DNA of 64,000 nucleotides from Spirosoma aerolatum (GTDB lineage Bacteria; Bacteroidota; Bacteroidia; Cytophagales; Spirosomataceae). How positions within the stretch are numbered: the stretch's first letter is position 1; every line of letters begins with the position of its first letter. The translations under genes and the position numbers were made by a program. This document shows positions 8,399-16,912 of the stretch, piece by piece. The notes under the pieces were generated by a model that was not told where the DNA came from, did not search any database, and was given only the letters and a program-made list of their open reading frames with translations. The stretch is taken from NCBI RefSeq assembly GCF_002056795.1, contig NZ_CP020104.1:2677001-2741000 (forward strand). Direction: 5' to 3'.

Positions 8399-9718
8399 AT
8401 GAACCTCTCAACTGATAAAAAGCCGACCCGGGTGCGCTATGGCATGTTAGCACTCGTCTTTGTGAACGTAGCGATTAACTACCTGGACCGCGCTAACCTG
8501 TCGGTAGCCGCTACCGAGCTGGGAAAAGATTTGGAGCTATCGACTGTTGAGTTAGGGAATATATTTTCGGCCTTTGGCTGGGCTTATGCTGCTTTACAGA
8601 TTCCAGGTGGGATTATTGCCGATCGGTTTGGTCCACGAATTTTATATGCGTTTTGCCTGGTTACCTGGTCAATCGCTACCATGGCCCAGTCAGTTGCCAG
8701 TGGGTTTCTGAGCCTATTTTCGCTTCGACTGGCAACAGGTACGTTCGAGGCACCATCGTATCCGATCAATAACCGAGTTGTCACCAGTTGGTTTCCTGAC
8801 AACGAACGAGCTTCGGCTATTTCCATGTATGTGTCCGGACAGTTCATTGGATTGGCTTTCCTGACGCCGGTTTTAGTGACGGTTCAGTATTATGCAGGTT
8901 GGAAAGGGCTGTTTATCGTTACGGGCCTGGTAGGGCTGGTATGGGGTGTTGTCTGGTATCTGTTCTACCGTGATCCATTGGATCATCCGCGTGTGAATCA
9001 GAGCGAATTAGATTATATTGAAGAAGGGGGAGGGTTGTTTCATGGCAAAAAATCGGGGACGGATACCCCGTCGTTATGGCGCTGGGAGAATTTCAAACTG
9101 ATCTTTTCGAAACGGACCTTGTGGGGTGTTTACATCGGTCAGTTTTCGGTCAATGCCACACTCTGGTTCTTTCTAACCTGGTTTCCAACCTATCTGGTCA
9201 AATACCGGGGAATCGATTTCAGGCAGTCGGGCTATCTGGGGTCTATTCCGTTTCTGGCGGCTTGCGCAGGGCTGCTGCTGTCGGGCTTTGTATCAGATCG
9301 GCTGGTAAGGCAGGGGAAATCCGTAAGTATGGCCCGCAAAACACCAATTATTGCAGGATTACTGTTGTCGGTAGTGATTATCGGGGCCAATTATACCGAT
9401 GATGTCGCCATGATTATTTTCTTCATGTCGTTAGCCTTTTTCGGCGTTGGTATGGCGTTGATCTCCTGGGTATTCGTCTCCATTTTATCGCCGAAGCACT
9501 TGATTGGCCTAACGGGTGGCGTATTTAATTTCATGGGAAATCTGGCTTCTATTGTGGTGCCCATTACCATTGGGCATCTGATAACGGGCACTGATTTTAA
9601 ACCCGCCATCGTATTTATTGGTATTGTTGAGTTTATCGGGGCTTGTGCCTACATATTTATGGTCGGCAAAGCCGAACGAATTACCACTACCGACGCGAAA
9701 CAGGAAGTGGTCTTATAA
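8399..9718 (+). CDS. MFS transporter, anion:cation symporter (ACS) family
   Basis: A 439-residue permease with about 12 predicted helices. The N-terminal NYLDRANLSVAA motif in helix 1 and the GGIIADRFGPR loop are characteristic of the ACS family, which includes galactonate, glucarate and sialate/proton symporters. It is the last gene of the unit starting at 3813, so it probably imports the sugar acid processed by the enzymes encoded before it. No terminator is evident immediately after it. Confidence 0.85.
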   Translation: MNLSTDKKPTRVRYGMLALVFVNVAINYLDRANLSVAATELGKDLELSTVELGNIFSAFGWAYAALQIPGGIIADRFGPRILYAFCLVTWSIATMAQSVASGFLSLFSLRLATGTFEAPSYPINNRVVTSWFPDNERASAISMYVSGQFIGLAFLTPVLVTVQYYAGWKGLFIVTGLVGLVWGVVWYLFYRDPLDHPRVNQSELDYIEEGGGLFHGKKSGTDTPSLWRWENFKLIFSKRTLWGVYIGQFSVNATLWFFLTWFPTYLVKYRGIDFRQSGYLGSIPFLAACAGLLLSGFVSDRLVRQGKSVSMARKTPIIAGLLLSVVIIGANYTDDVAMIIFFMSLAFFGVGMALISWVFVSILSPKHLIGLTGGVFNFMGNLASIVVPITIGHLITGTDFKPAIVFIGIVEFIGACAYIFMVGKAERITTTDAKQEVVL

Positions 9719-10168
9719 GGTTGTTCTCTATTGGGAATTTGGTTAAGCAGACTGACCATCAAGTCATTTACGAATAGCTTTGAACACTAAAGTAAAATTT
9801 TGTTGAGAAATAGCGAGGAGTGTATATTTTTAATTATATATAGTATTTTAAATCGTATATTTAGTAATAAAATTGTTTGATACTTCCTGTAAATCAGGGT
9901 GTTATGCTTTTTTTTCATAGGTAGTCTGGTCATTAATCAGGGCATAGGAAGATAATCAGGTCAAGTCTGGATGGCTGAGCTTATTCGGTGGGCGAAATAG
10001 ATCCCCATAAAACCCGGATTTTTGCCCGGTGAGACGCGTAGTTATACGCTATGACGCTGTCTCTTTAACGATTTATTTTGCCTCTCACTTCATCGGTGAA
10101 CAGTTCGTTGCTGAGCCGTCTAAATGGCTCATTGTGTGTACGTTTTACCTCGTTAAATAACATGACCA
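9719..10168. other. Intergenic region before the T6SS locus
   Basis: 450 bp without a convincing gene, AT-rich between about 9775 and 9900. A lone TAGCTTTG (-7-like) occurs at 9775-9782 without a TTG at the proper distance. The promoter of the T6SS operon should lie here or just downstream, but I cannot fix its position. Confidence 0.5.
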
Positions 10169-11094
10169 ATGACTACTCATCGCCATCTTCTTTTACTAAC
10201 CTGTCTGGCTGTTAGTATGGGTATTGCCCATGCCCAAACAATAGCATCCTTAAACACTACGAGTCGGTCGTCGGAGTCGGTAAGCACCGGAAAAGCCCCA
10301 CATAAACCCAAGGCAACTATTGAAGCACCGTTTTATATCAAGCTTTATGGGTTTTATGGGCTGTTAACGCCGGGCTCCCAGGTAACTACCAGTTATACGT
10401 CAGGCCAGTCTGGTATGACGAACACAGGCTTCAAAAATAATGCTACAGGATTAGGGGCAGGGCCTCGGGCTGGCATTGGTGTCGGCGTAATTGTCAGTGA
10501 ATTTATTAATTTAGGTATTGATGCCGATATGCTATTCGGGTCTACCCTAACGACGGAGAACAACTACAAAGGCTCCAATTATACATCTACAGGTACAACT
10601 TCGACAACCCTGCGGGTATTATCCATCACACCCAACATTACTTTTAAAGCGCTATCACGCCCTGCCTACTACATATATAATCGATTGGGCCTGGTAGGGG
10701 GATTGTGATGGATTATAAAACTACATCGAATAGCCTATATGCGCCAACAACCGGGGCCAGCACAACCACCAGTAGTGAAACCAATTATCGTGAAAATTCG
10801 CTGGCAATCGGCTATCAGGCAGCTTTAGGCATTCAGTTCCGTTTGGGAGAGAGTTTGCGTGGGTTTGCCGAGATAGTTGCCTACAACCAGTCGTTCCGGC
10901 CAAAGGAGTCTCTATATACCTCGACCAGTACAAAGTCTGGATCAACAACCAAGTCTACGTACATCTACCAATACAAAACGGAGGGCGAGTACACCAATAC
11001 CAAGCAGGACGGGGTGGATGTTTATCAGTCTGCCAGTTCGAATGTGGTCATGAACAGCGTTGGCGTTGGCGCTGGTATTTTATTCCGGTTTTAA
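10169..11094 (+). pseudogene. Outer-membrane beta-barrel protein gene, frameshifted
   Basis: Two frames that clearly belong to one protein. The first part (from the ATG at 10169) has a signal peptide cut after AHA and barrel strands, and stops at 10706-10708 just after YNRLGLVGG. The second part continues in the other frame as IVMDYKTTSNS and ends with GAGILFRF, the aromatic C-terminus typical of barrel proteins. Restoring one base in the G run at 10697-10701 joins them as LVGGIVMDYK, giving about 308 residues. It is 12 bp before tssE, so it would head the T6SS transcript. The break may be a true deletion or a homopolymer sequencing error. Confidence 0.75.
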
Positions 11095-11106
11095 GCTACG
11101 GCTGGT

Positions 11107-11538
11107 ATGTCTCAACCCTATTATGCGTTGCCGTTGCGTTTCGATGAGGTATTGCAACATAAACCGCATCCAACCTGTTCGTTGCCGCAGTCTATTGCCC
11201 AGAATTTATACCTGATGCTGACAACGCACTTTGCCGAGTCACGTTTCGACGAATCGTTTGGCTGTAGCCTGTGGGACGAAGATTTTTCTAATCAGGCCAA
11301 TAGCCGATGGAAAGAAGAGGTTCGCCAATCCATCGAAGCGTCGATTGCTGAACATGAAAAGCGACTTACTCAAGTGCGGGTACGTGTGGATTTGAACGAT
11401 CAGGAGATGCTGCTTGGACGGGTAAGCAAACGAGTAAAACGGCGGCTAACAGTATGGATCGATGGTCAGCTAGTTCGTACTAATGAACAATTTTCGTTTC
11501 AGCGGAGCCTGTTTCTGGCTCCATTGTCAACCGAGTAA
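11107..11538 (+). CDS. tssE: T6SS baseplate subunit TssE (gp25/GPW family)
   Basis: A 143-residue gp25-like wedge protein of the T6SS baseplate. Family features are the internal SIAQNLYLMLTTHFAESRFDESFGCSLWDEDF segment, in which the FG-x-SLWD part anchors baseplate assembly, and the RVKRRLTVWIDGQL strand pair near the C-terminus. The size is normal for TssE. It starts the recognised T6SS genes, 96 bp before tssF. In contractile systems TssE joins sheath and baseplate in the cytoplasm. Confidence 0.85.
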   Translation: MSQPYYALPLRFDEVLQHKPHPTCSLPQSIAQNLYLMLTTHFAESRFDESFGCSLWDEDFSNQANSRWKEEVRQSIEASIAEHEKRLTQVRVRVDLNDQEMLLGRVSKRVKRRLTVWIDGQLVRTNEQFSFQRSLFLAPLSTE

Positions 11539-11634
11539 CGATTTGTGGAAGTCAGTTTAGGGGGTGATGGTTGCATTCGCCCCCGAAACTGACTCCTGTG
11601 AAGAGAATGCCAACGACTAACTAACCCGTATCAA

Positions 11635-13497
11635 ATGGCTACCGATCTTGTTGCAGAAGGTTTTTCCCGCGAGCGAGTCAAAGCCCGGATGTTACGCCGG
11701 GCGGCTGAGCTATGGGGGTATGCCGAAACAGATCTGGATAGTTTCGACCCTCTGGTAGCGTTGCTGATCGAAGCCTGCGCCATGGAATTCGAACGGGTAT
11801 CGGTCGAGATTGGCAATACCCAAACCCGCCTGCTTGATCGGCTGGCTCAGGTGTTGCACCCTGAACCGGATGTCGCCCGGCCGGCTTTTGCCATCGCGCA
11901 GGCGCGTCCGGTGGAGCCTAAGACTCGTTTATCGGCTGCAACCCAGCTCAGTTTTAAGCGCACCGGAGCCGCCCGTACCGATGCGGGTAATGCACTCGAA
12001 GCCTTTTTTTCACCCGTCGGCACCTTTCCCATTGTCGACGGTGCTGTACGGTATATAGCGACTACCGAAACGCTGTTCCGGGTCGATGAAGCCATTCAGA
12101 AACTACCAATTGCTCAGCATCAGGGTGCAGCGGCTGTGTTGCCCTATCAATCGCTCTGGCTGGGGTTGGAATTGGACGAGGACGTTACTTCGCTGGAGGG
12201 GGTCTCATTCTTTTTTGACTGGCCAACGGAACCTGATCGGCAGGAGAATTTGGCTGCATTAACAATGAGTTCCTGGTGGCTGGCCGGACAAACTGTACAG
12301 GTACGGGCAGGTTTACCAACCGATGCTACAGATACTTCATCAGGTTCGTTGCTCGAGCGGGAATTCAACGTCATGCACAAAGTAGAAAAACAGGCCGTTT
12401 CTGGTTACGAACGCCATTTTGTGACGGTTGAGTCGGCTCCATTGTTCAAATCGATGTCCGAGCATCGCCAGCCCTATCCGTCGGGTATAGCTCAGTGGTT
12501 TTCAGACCGGGAATTAAGGACCATTCGGGAATCATGCTGGTGGATCGAGGTGCGGTTGCCCCATACCGTCAGTGTACAAACGCTGGCAGGTGTAATCTGT
12601 GGAGTCAATTGCTTTCCAGTGATTAACCGACGGCTTCACCGGATTACGTACCGACTTCAGCAGAACCTCAATATTATCCCACTCGAAACCGATCGATGCT
12701 TCCTGGCGGTACGTGATATACGAACCAGTCAAAACCGCTCGTTAACGGCCATTCCACTAGGAACTATGTCTGGTGTGGAAACTGAAACCTATACGATCCA
12801 ATACGGTGTCAGTCGATTCGATGAACGGGATGCCCGTCAGGCATTGACGAATTTACAGGATTTACTGCGCGACGAAAGCGCTTCCTTTGCGGCCCTGGGC
12901 GAAGATTTTCTGACGTCAGTCATTCGGGAACTGAATCAGGCATTGGCTCGGCTTGAAGCAAAAGTAGATCAGAAAACGCAGAAACGCGATACGATTCCAT
13001 ACCTGATTATCAAACCAAAGCAACCAGGTGATACGGTTTATATCGAGTACTGGACTTGCGATGGGGAGGCTGCCAATCGCCTTCCGGCTGGAAGCCGCCT
13101 GACACCATACGCCGACAACAATCTTCGGAAAGATGGTGGATTTCTAATTACGACCACTGCGGGTGGGCGTGAGCGACCAAAAGAATCGGAGAAAATTACC
13201 CAGTATAAACGGGCCTTGCTGACCCGTAATCGTATCGTAACGCTGGAAGATGTCCGGATTGCCTGCCAGGCCGAACTGGGCCATCACCTCCAGTCGGTTC
13301 TTGTCGAGCGATCATTTCGGATTGATCCATTACCAACCAATGGCTTCCAGCGGTGTATTCGAGTCAGCTTACAGCCCTCGGCCAGAAGTAGCTTTTCTCC
13401 GGCCGATTGGCAGCAGCAGGCCATTTTGTTACAACGTAGTCTGGAAACGCAGTCGGTGTCGGCATTGCCATTTGAGGTCGTTGTGTTGTCAGGTTAA
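11635..13497 (+). CDS. tssF: T6SS baseplate subunit TssF
   Basis: A 620-residue protein typical in length for TssF. The N-terminal region has the family pattern: an AAELWGYAETDLDSFDPLVALLIEACAME-type helix pair followed by RLLDRLAQVLHPE, and then the TQLSFKR strand region. The C-terminus (residues 520-600) holds the IVTLEDVRIACQAELG segment that resembles phage gp6-type wedge proteins. TssF with TssG and TssE forms the baseplate wedge. It is followed 68 bp later by tssG. Confidence 0.85.
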   Translation: MATDLVAEGFSRERVKARMLRRAAELWGYAETDLDSFDPLVALLIEACAMEFERVSVEIGNTQTRLLDRLAQVLHPEPDVARPAFAIAQARPVEPKTRLSAATQLSFKRTGAARTDAGNALEAFFSPVGTFPIVDGAVRYIATTETLFRVDEAIQKLPIAQHQGAAAVLPYQSLWLGLELDEDVTSLEGVSFFFDWPTEPDRQENLAALTMSSWWLAGQTVQVRAGLPTDATDTSSGSLLEREFNVMHKVEKQAVSGYERHFVTVESAPLFKSMSEHRQPYPSGIAQWFSDRELRTIRESCWWIEVRLPHTVSVQTLAGVICGVNCFPVINRRLHRITYRLQQNLNIIPLETDRCFLAVRDIRTSQNRSLTAIPLGTMSGVETETYTIQYGVSRFDERDARQALTNLQDLLRDESASFAALGEDFLTSVIRELNQALARLEAKVDQKTQKRDTIPYLIIKPKQPGDTVYIEYWTCDGEAANRLPAGSRLTPYADNNLRKDGGFLITTTAGGRERPKESEKITQYKRALLTRNRIVTLEDVRIACQAELGHHLQSVLVERSFRIDPLPTNGFQRCIRVSLQPSARSSFSPADWQQQAILLQRSLETQSVSALPFEVVVLSG

Positions 13498-13565
13498 AAC
13501 ATACCCAGTTATTCACTTAGTATCCAGTATATAGATTGATTGAATTGCCTTTAATTCAGTAACTT

Positions 13566-14501
13566 ATGGATATGCTATCCGTCTACGCCGAACGACTTAA
13601 GCACCTGCCCATCGACTTGAAAGCCGAGGTAGTGCTGGCGGATATGCTCGAAGATGGGGTTTCGCTCGATGAACTGGTACTCAACCCGGAAGGCCTGGGC
13701 AAACGGACTTTTGGGCGCGATATCAGCCAAACGGAATGGAAGGAAGCTCAGCATACGTCGAAGCGGTGGTTGCAGATTGACCTGAACCGAAGTGGTTTGT
13801 ATGATCTGCTGCCGGAAGGGGTTTTTCATCAGCCAACGGCAAATGAGGTGGCAACGTCCAAAGAAGCTATCCTGCGCGAAATGAGCATTCAACGCGAACG
13901 GGAAAAAGCGGCCCGTACGTTTTTTCTGCCGTTTGAGCAGGAGTTTTTTCGGCAGCGTATTCGACTTGAGCAGGAACAGCGTGCGTACCCGGTTCATAGC
14001 GATACCGAGCAACCTAATGAGTTACTGAGCTGGTTCTGGAACCTTCCCAATTTCCTGACATCGGAGCAGGTAAAACGTTTGCTGTACATCCTGCCCGTGA
14101 TCCATCATATGGTAGGCGATCCAACAGCGATGAAAGCCTGCTACGAACAATTGATGGAAGAGCGTGTAAGCCTACAGCTTGAACCAGGGGGCATGACGCT
14201 GGTCGAGACTGATACTGCACCACTGGGGGAGTGGCAGTTGGGCGAAAGCTCGGTAGTTGATGGTTGGTTACGCGACGAAGAACCGTTGCTGCGAATAATC
14301 GTGCATATCGACCGAACCGAACGGGTGGCCAACTACCTGCCTGGTAGTGATGGGCGTCGAATGATTGAGTGGCTTGCGGGTTATCTGGCTCCCCTGGATG
14401 CTGCTGTAGGTATTGAACTGGATACGTCAGCTCTGAACGATACGTTTCTACTGGCCGAAAACGAGGTATTTGGACGATTGGATTTTACAACAAACGTATA
14501 A
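13566..14501 (+). CDS. tssG: T6SS baseplate subunit TssG
   Basis: A 311-residue protein following tssF, the usual place for TssG. It begins with ERLKHLPIDLKAEVVLADMLEDG and ends with LLAENEVFGRLDFTTN; the C-terminal Gly-x-Leu strand is typical of TssG. The middle contains a helix with LSWFWNLPNFLTSEQVKRLLYILP. No catalytic motif is seen or expected. Identification rests on length, neighbours and these weak motifs, so it is less direct than for tssF. Confidence 0.75.
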   Translation: MDMLSVYAERLKHLPIDLKAEVVLADMLEDGVSLDELVLNPEGLGKRTFGRDISQTEWKEAQHTSKRWLQIDLNRSGLYDLLPEGVFHQPTANEVATSKEAILREMSIQREREKAARTFFLPFEQEFFRQRIRLEQEQRAYPVHSDTEQPNELLSWFWNLPNFLTSEQVKRLLYILPVIHHMVGDPTAMKACYEQLMEERVSLQLEPGGMTLVETDTAPLGEWQLGESSVVDGWLRDEEPLLRIIVHIDRTERVANYLPGSDGRRMIEWLAGYLAPLDAAVGIELDTSALNDTFLLAENEVFGRLDFTTNV

Positions 14502-14503
14502 TT

Positions 14504-14588
14504 GGATGTATGGTATATGATGTAGGATGTATTTTAATGTACAGATTCATGTAGCCATCATACATCCTATATTATACATCAATAATTG
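14504..14588. repeat. Gap-filling imperfect palindrome between tssG and tssK
   Basis: Words of the type GGATGTAT and GATGTA on the left (14505-14531) recur as their complement ATACATCC/TACATC on the right (about 14559-14580), with mismatches. It fills nearly the whole 99-bp gap between the two genes. Confidence 0.5.
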
Positions 14589-14600
14589 GCCCTCTCTACT

Positions 14601-15758
14601 ATGACAATACCAGAACTCTCCTATCTTCCCGTCAACTGGGTGGATGGCATGAAGATCGCCCGACGCCATTTTACGGAGTGGGAAAATTTCATGCACGATC
14701 AATTGCGTGATAGCCATGCCATGGGTTTGTCGCGGTTTCGCTATGGCATCTTGCCTGCTTCGAATGCCCTCGACATGCAGGTTCAATGCGATTACAACCA
14801 AAATATAAAAGTCCAGCTTCGCACCTGTCGGGCGGTCAGTCCGCATGGGGGACGGATTGATTACCATAATCCGACTGATTCGCTAACCTGTACGACCTCG
14901 TTTGCAACACTGGCAGCTACCTATGGCCTGCAAACGGGTAAACCACAAACCTTCGATGTACTGCTGACAGTCGATCCGTTCAAACGCGTACCCACAGGCG
15001 AGCCAATCCTGACCGAAACACCCCCACGACATCCGCACACCCGTCCCGAATATCGGCTCGATGTGGTGCCATCGGCGCAGGTACGGGCAGGGGAATTAAG
15101 CTATCAGTTGATTGTTGGCCGGATTCGATATGGGAATGGCGAAGTTCAGCAGGACCCCGATTATATTCCAGCCTGTACATCGGTCTACAGCCTGCCCCGG
15201 CTCCAGCAATGGCACCAGCAATTTGGCAAACACCTCGAATCGCTGGAAACGAATGCGTACAAAATCCTGCAGCGTACTAAGGAGCGGGATTCAAAAAACG
15301 CCCTGCAAACCAGTACCTTACTGATGGCCGAACGCATTGCCTTTACCTTGGGCGACATCAGTACGCGCTATAGTTGGATTGTTCCTTACGAGCCACCCGT
15401 GTATATGGCTGAAACACTTTTACGGCCCATTCAGGCAATGCGTGTGGTTATGACTATGCTTAGCGGCCGCGAACGGGAAGAGTTTATTGGCTATATCAGC
15501 GAATGGGCTGATCTGACGCCAGGCGCTCTGGAAGCGCAGCTCAATGCAGTTCTGCAATTACCGTATGAACATACGGAACTGACCCAACTGCTGGCGGAGC
15601 TGGATACGTTTTATCGAACCGTTTCGAATGTGTTTTATAAGCTGGCTCAGTTGGATTTTATCGGCAAACGCAAAGGGCAAAACGTATTCATCATCGAACA
15701 CGAAGTAAAGGAAACCCCGCCCGAAAAGCCCCGTTCGCGTTGGAGTCCACTTGGGTAG
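14601..15758 (+). CDS. tssK: T6SS baseplate subunit TssK
   Basis: 385 residues from the ATG at 14601. The N-terminal LPVNWVDGMKIARRHFTEWE is the Bacteroidota version of the TssK signature (V-x-W-x-EGM-x-L-x-x-QHF in proteobacteria). The central part has a long strand-rich domain with YRLDVVPSAQ, and the C-terminal region is helical. TssK trimers connect the baseplate to the membrane complex. This start is preferred to an in-frame TTG at 14586. Confidence 0.85.
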   Translation: MTIPELSYLPVNWVDGMKIARRHFTEWENFMHDQLRDSHAMGLSRFRYGILPASNALDMQVQCDYNQNIKVQLRTCRAVSPHGGRIDYHNPTDSLTCTTSFATLAATYGLQTGKPQTFDVLLTVDPFKRVPTGEPILTETPPRHPHTRPEYRLDVVPSAQVRAGELSYQLIVGRIRYGNGEVQQDPDYIPACTSVYSLPRLQQWHQQFGKHLESLETNAYKILQRTKERDSKNALQTSTLLMAERIAFTLGDISTRYSWIVPYEPPVYMAETLLRPIQAMRVVMTMLSGREREEFIGYISEWADLTPGALEAQLNAVLQLPYEHTELTQLLAELDTFYRTVSNVFYKLAQLDFIGKRKGQNVFIIEHEVKETPPEKPRSRWSPLG

Positions 15759-15869
15759 AACCGCTAAATAAGTCATTCTAAGTGGCTGTCTGAAAATAAG
15801 TTAACATTGATTGCATCAGCCGTTTTGACGGTCTTCCTTAACCACTGAAAAAAACTCTCTATATAATCG

Positions 15870-16793
15870 ATGGAACCTCTCAATAAACCGGAACGCCAGC
15901 AAGCCTTCAGCCGATTTCTGGGTGTGTATTGCCTTTCGCTTAGTATTCCTTTACTAGCCGTATATCTGTTATTTAGCGCGCCAAATTATGTGCTGAAGCA
16001 GGAAAATGCTCGGCTGACCGAAACGCTAAATGAGCAAACGCAAAAGCTGATGAAGCCGATGGAGGGCGTAACGGCGAACCTGAAAACGCTCCAGACCACC
16101 GATCAGGCGTATTTAAAAGCGACCGATATTGAAAAGGGAAGTTTAAAGACCCAGCTCTCGGGACTGGAAAGTGGGATTCAACAGCAGGTAAACATGTTGA
16201 AAGCCGATACCGTGCAATTGCAGCCCATGAATAAGCAACTGTCGAATCGGATTATCAATGCCTACGATGCCGTGCTTACCTACCGCAACAGCATCAGTTA
16301 CTTGCGCGAATTGCTGGAGAAAGAGGGAATCGATGCCAGCCAGATCGACAAACTGACGGCAGCACTGACTCAGGCACGACAGGAGAACGAAATGCTGAAA
16401 CTGCTGGCGGCCAAATCCGCAGCGCCAGCGGCTGCTCCGGCTCCATCGGGCGGTGGCGGACCCAATTACCTGTCGCAGTTTCAGGAATGCACGGGCAAAC
16501 TGGTCGATGCCCAACGACGTATCAATGATTTAACAGCCCAGTTGAAAGTGGCTGGTAGCAATCCCGCTCCGACCGTTTCTGCGCCTACCTCAGCAGGGGT
16601 ATCACGAGCGGATGTGGAAATGGAGATTGTGGACCGATGTGAGAAAAAAGCCGATGCCACAAACCGCCCCCCGCTCTGGCGTCGTCCGTTGTATGAATTT
16701 GCCGTAGAAACGCTGGAAAAAAATACCCGTCCCGATGCCCAGCAGCGTATCACGGCTATCAATGCCAAGTTACGCCGATTAGGTTCTGATTGA
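15870..16793 (+). CDS. tssO: T6SSiii membrane-complex protein TssO, unusually long
   Basis: A 307-residue protein with a short basic N-terminus (MEPLNKPERQQAFSRF), one membrane helix at about residues 17-38, and then a long coiled-coil region to about 185. After an Ala/Pro-rich linker (SAAPAAAPAPSGGGG) comes a second helical block with CTGKLVDAQRRINDL and a C-terminal WRRPLYEFAVETLEKN segment. The N-terminus and topology match TssO of Bacteroidota T6SS, which as I know it is about half this length. The extra C-terminal region is unassigned. It may make up for a component not found here (inference). Confidence 0.72.
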   Translation: MEPLNKPERQQAFSRFLGVYCLSLSIPLLAVYLLFSAPNYVLKQENARLTETLNEQTQKLMKPMEGVTANLKTLQTTDQAYLKATDIEKGSLKTQLSGLESGIQQQVNMLKADTVQLQPMNKQLSNRIINAYDAVLTYRNSISYLRELLEKEGIDASQIDKLTAALTQARQENEMLKLLAAKSAAPAAAPAPSGGGGPNYLSQFQECTGKLVDAQRRINDLTAQLKVAGSNPAPTVSAPTSAGVSRADVEMEIVDRCEKKADATNRPPLWRRPLYEFAVETLEKNTRPDAQQRITAINAKLRRLGSD

Positions 16794-16912
16794 TTGTTAT
16801 GGGCATTCGTTGGCATGGATGGTAGCTGAGCTACTCGGTGTATAGCCCTCGACAACGACGAATGACAAGCAATGGCTACCTAATGACCTCCACTAGTTAA
16901 ACTCCGATTCTG

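Noticed and set aside
10696..10710. Programmed -1 frameshift in the barrel gene
   Set aside because: The slippery stretch (A-GGG-GGA) is not a canonical heptamer and no downstream pseudoknot or stem is evident; loss of one G is simpler.
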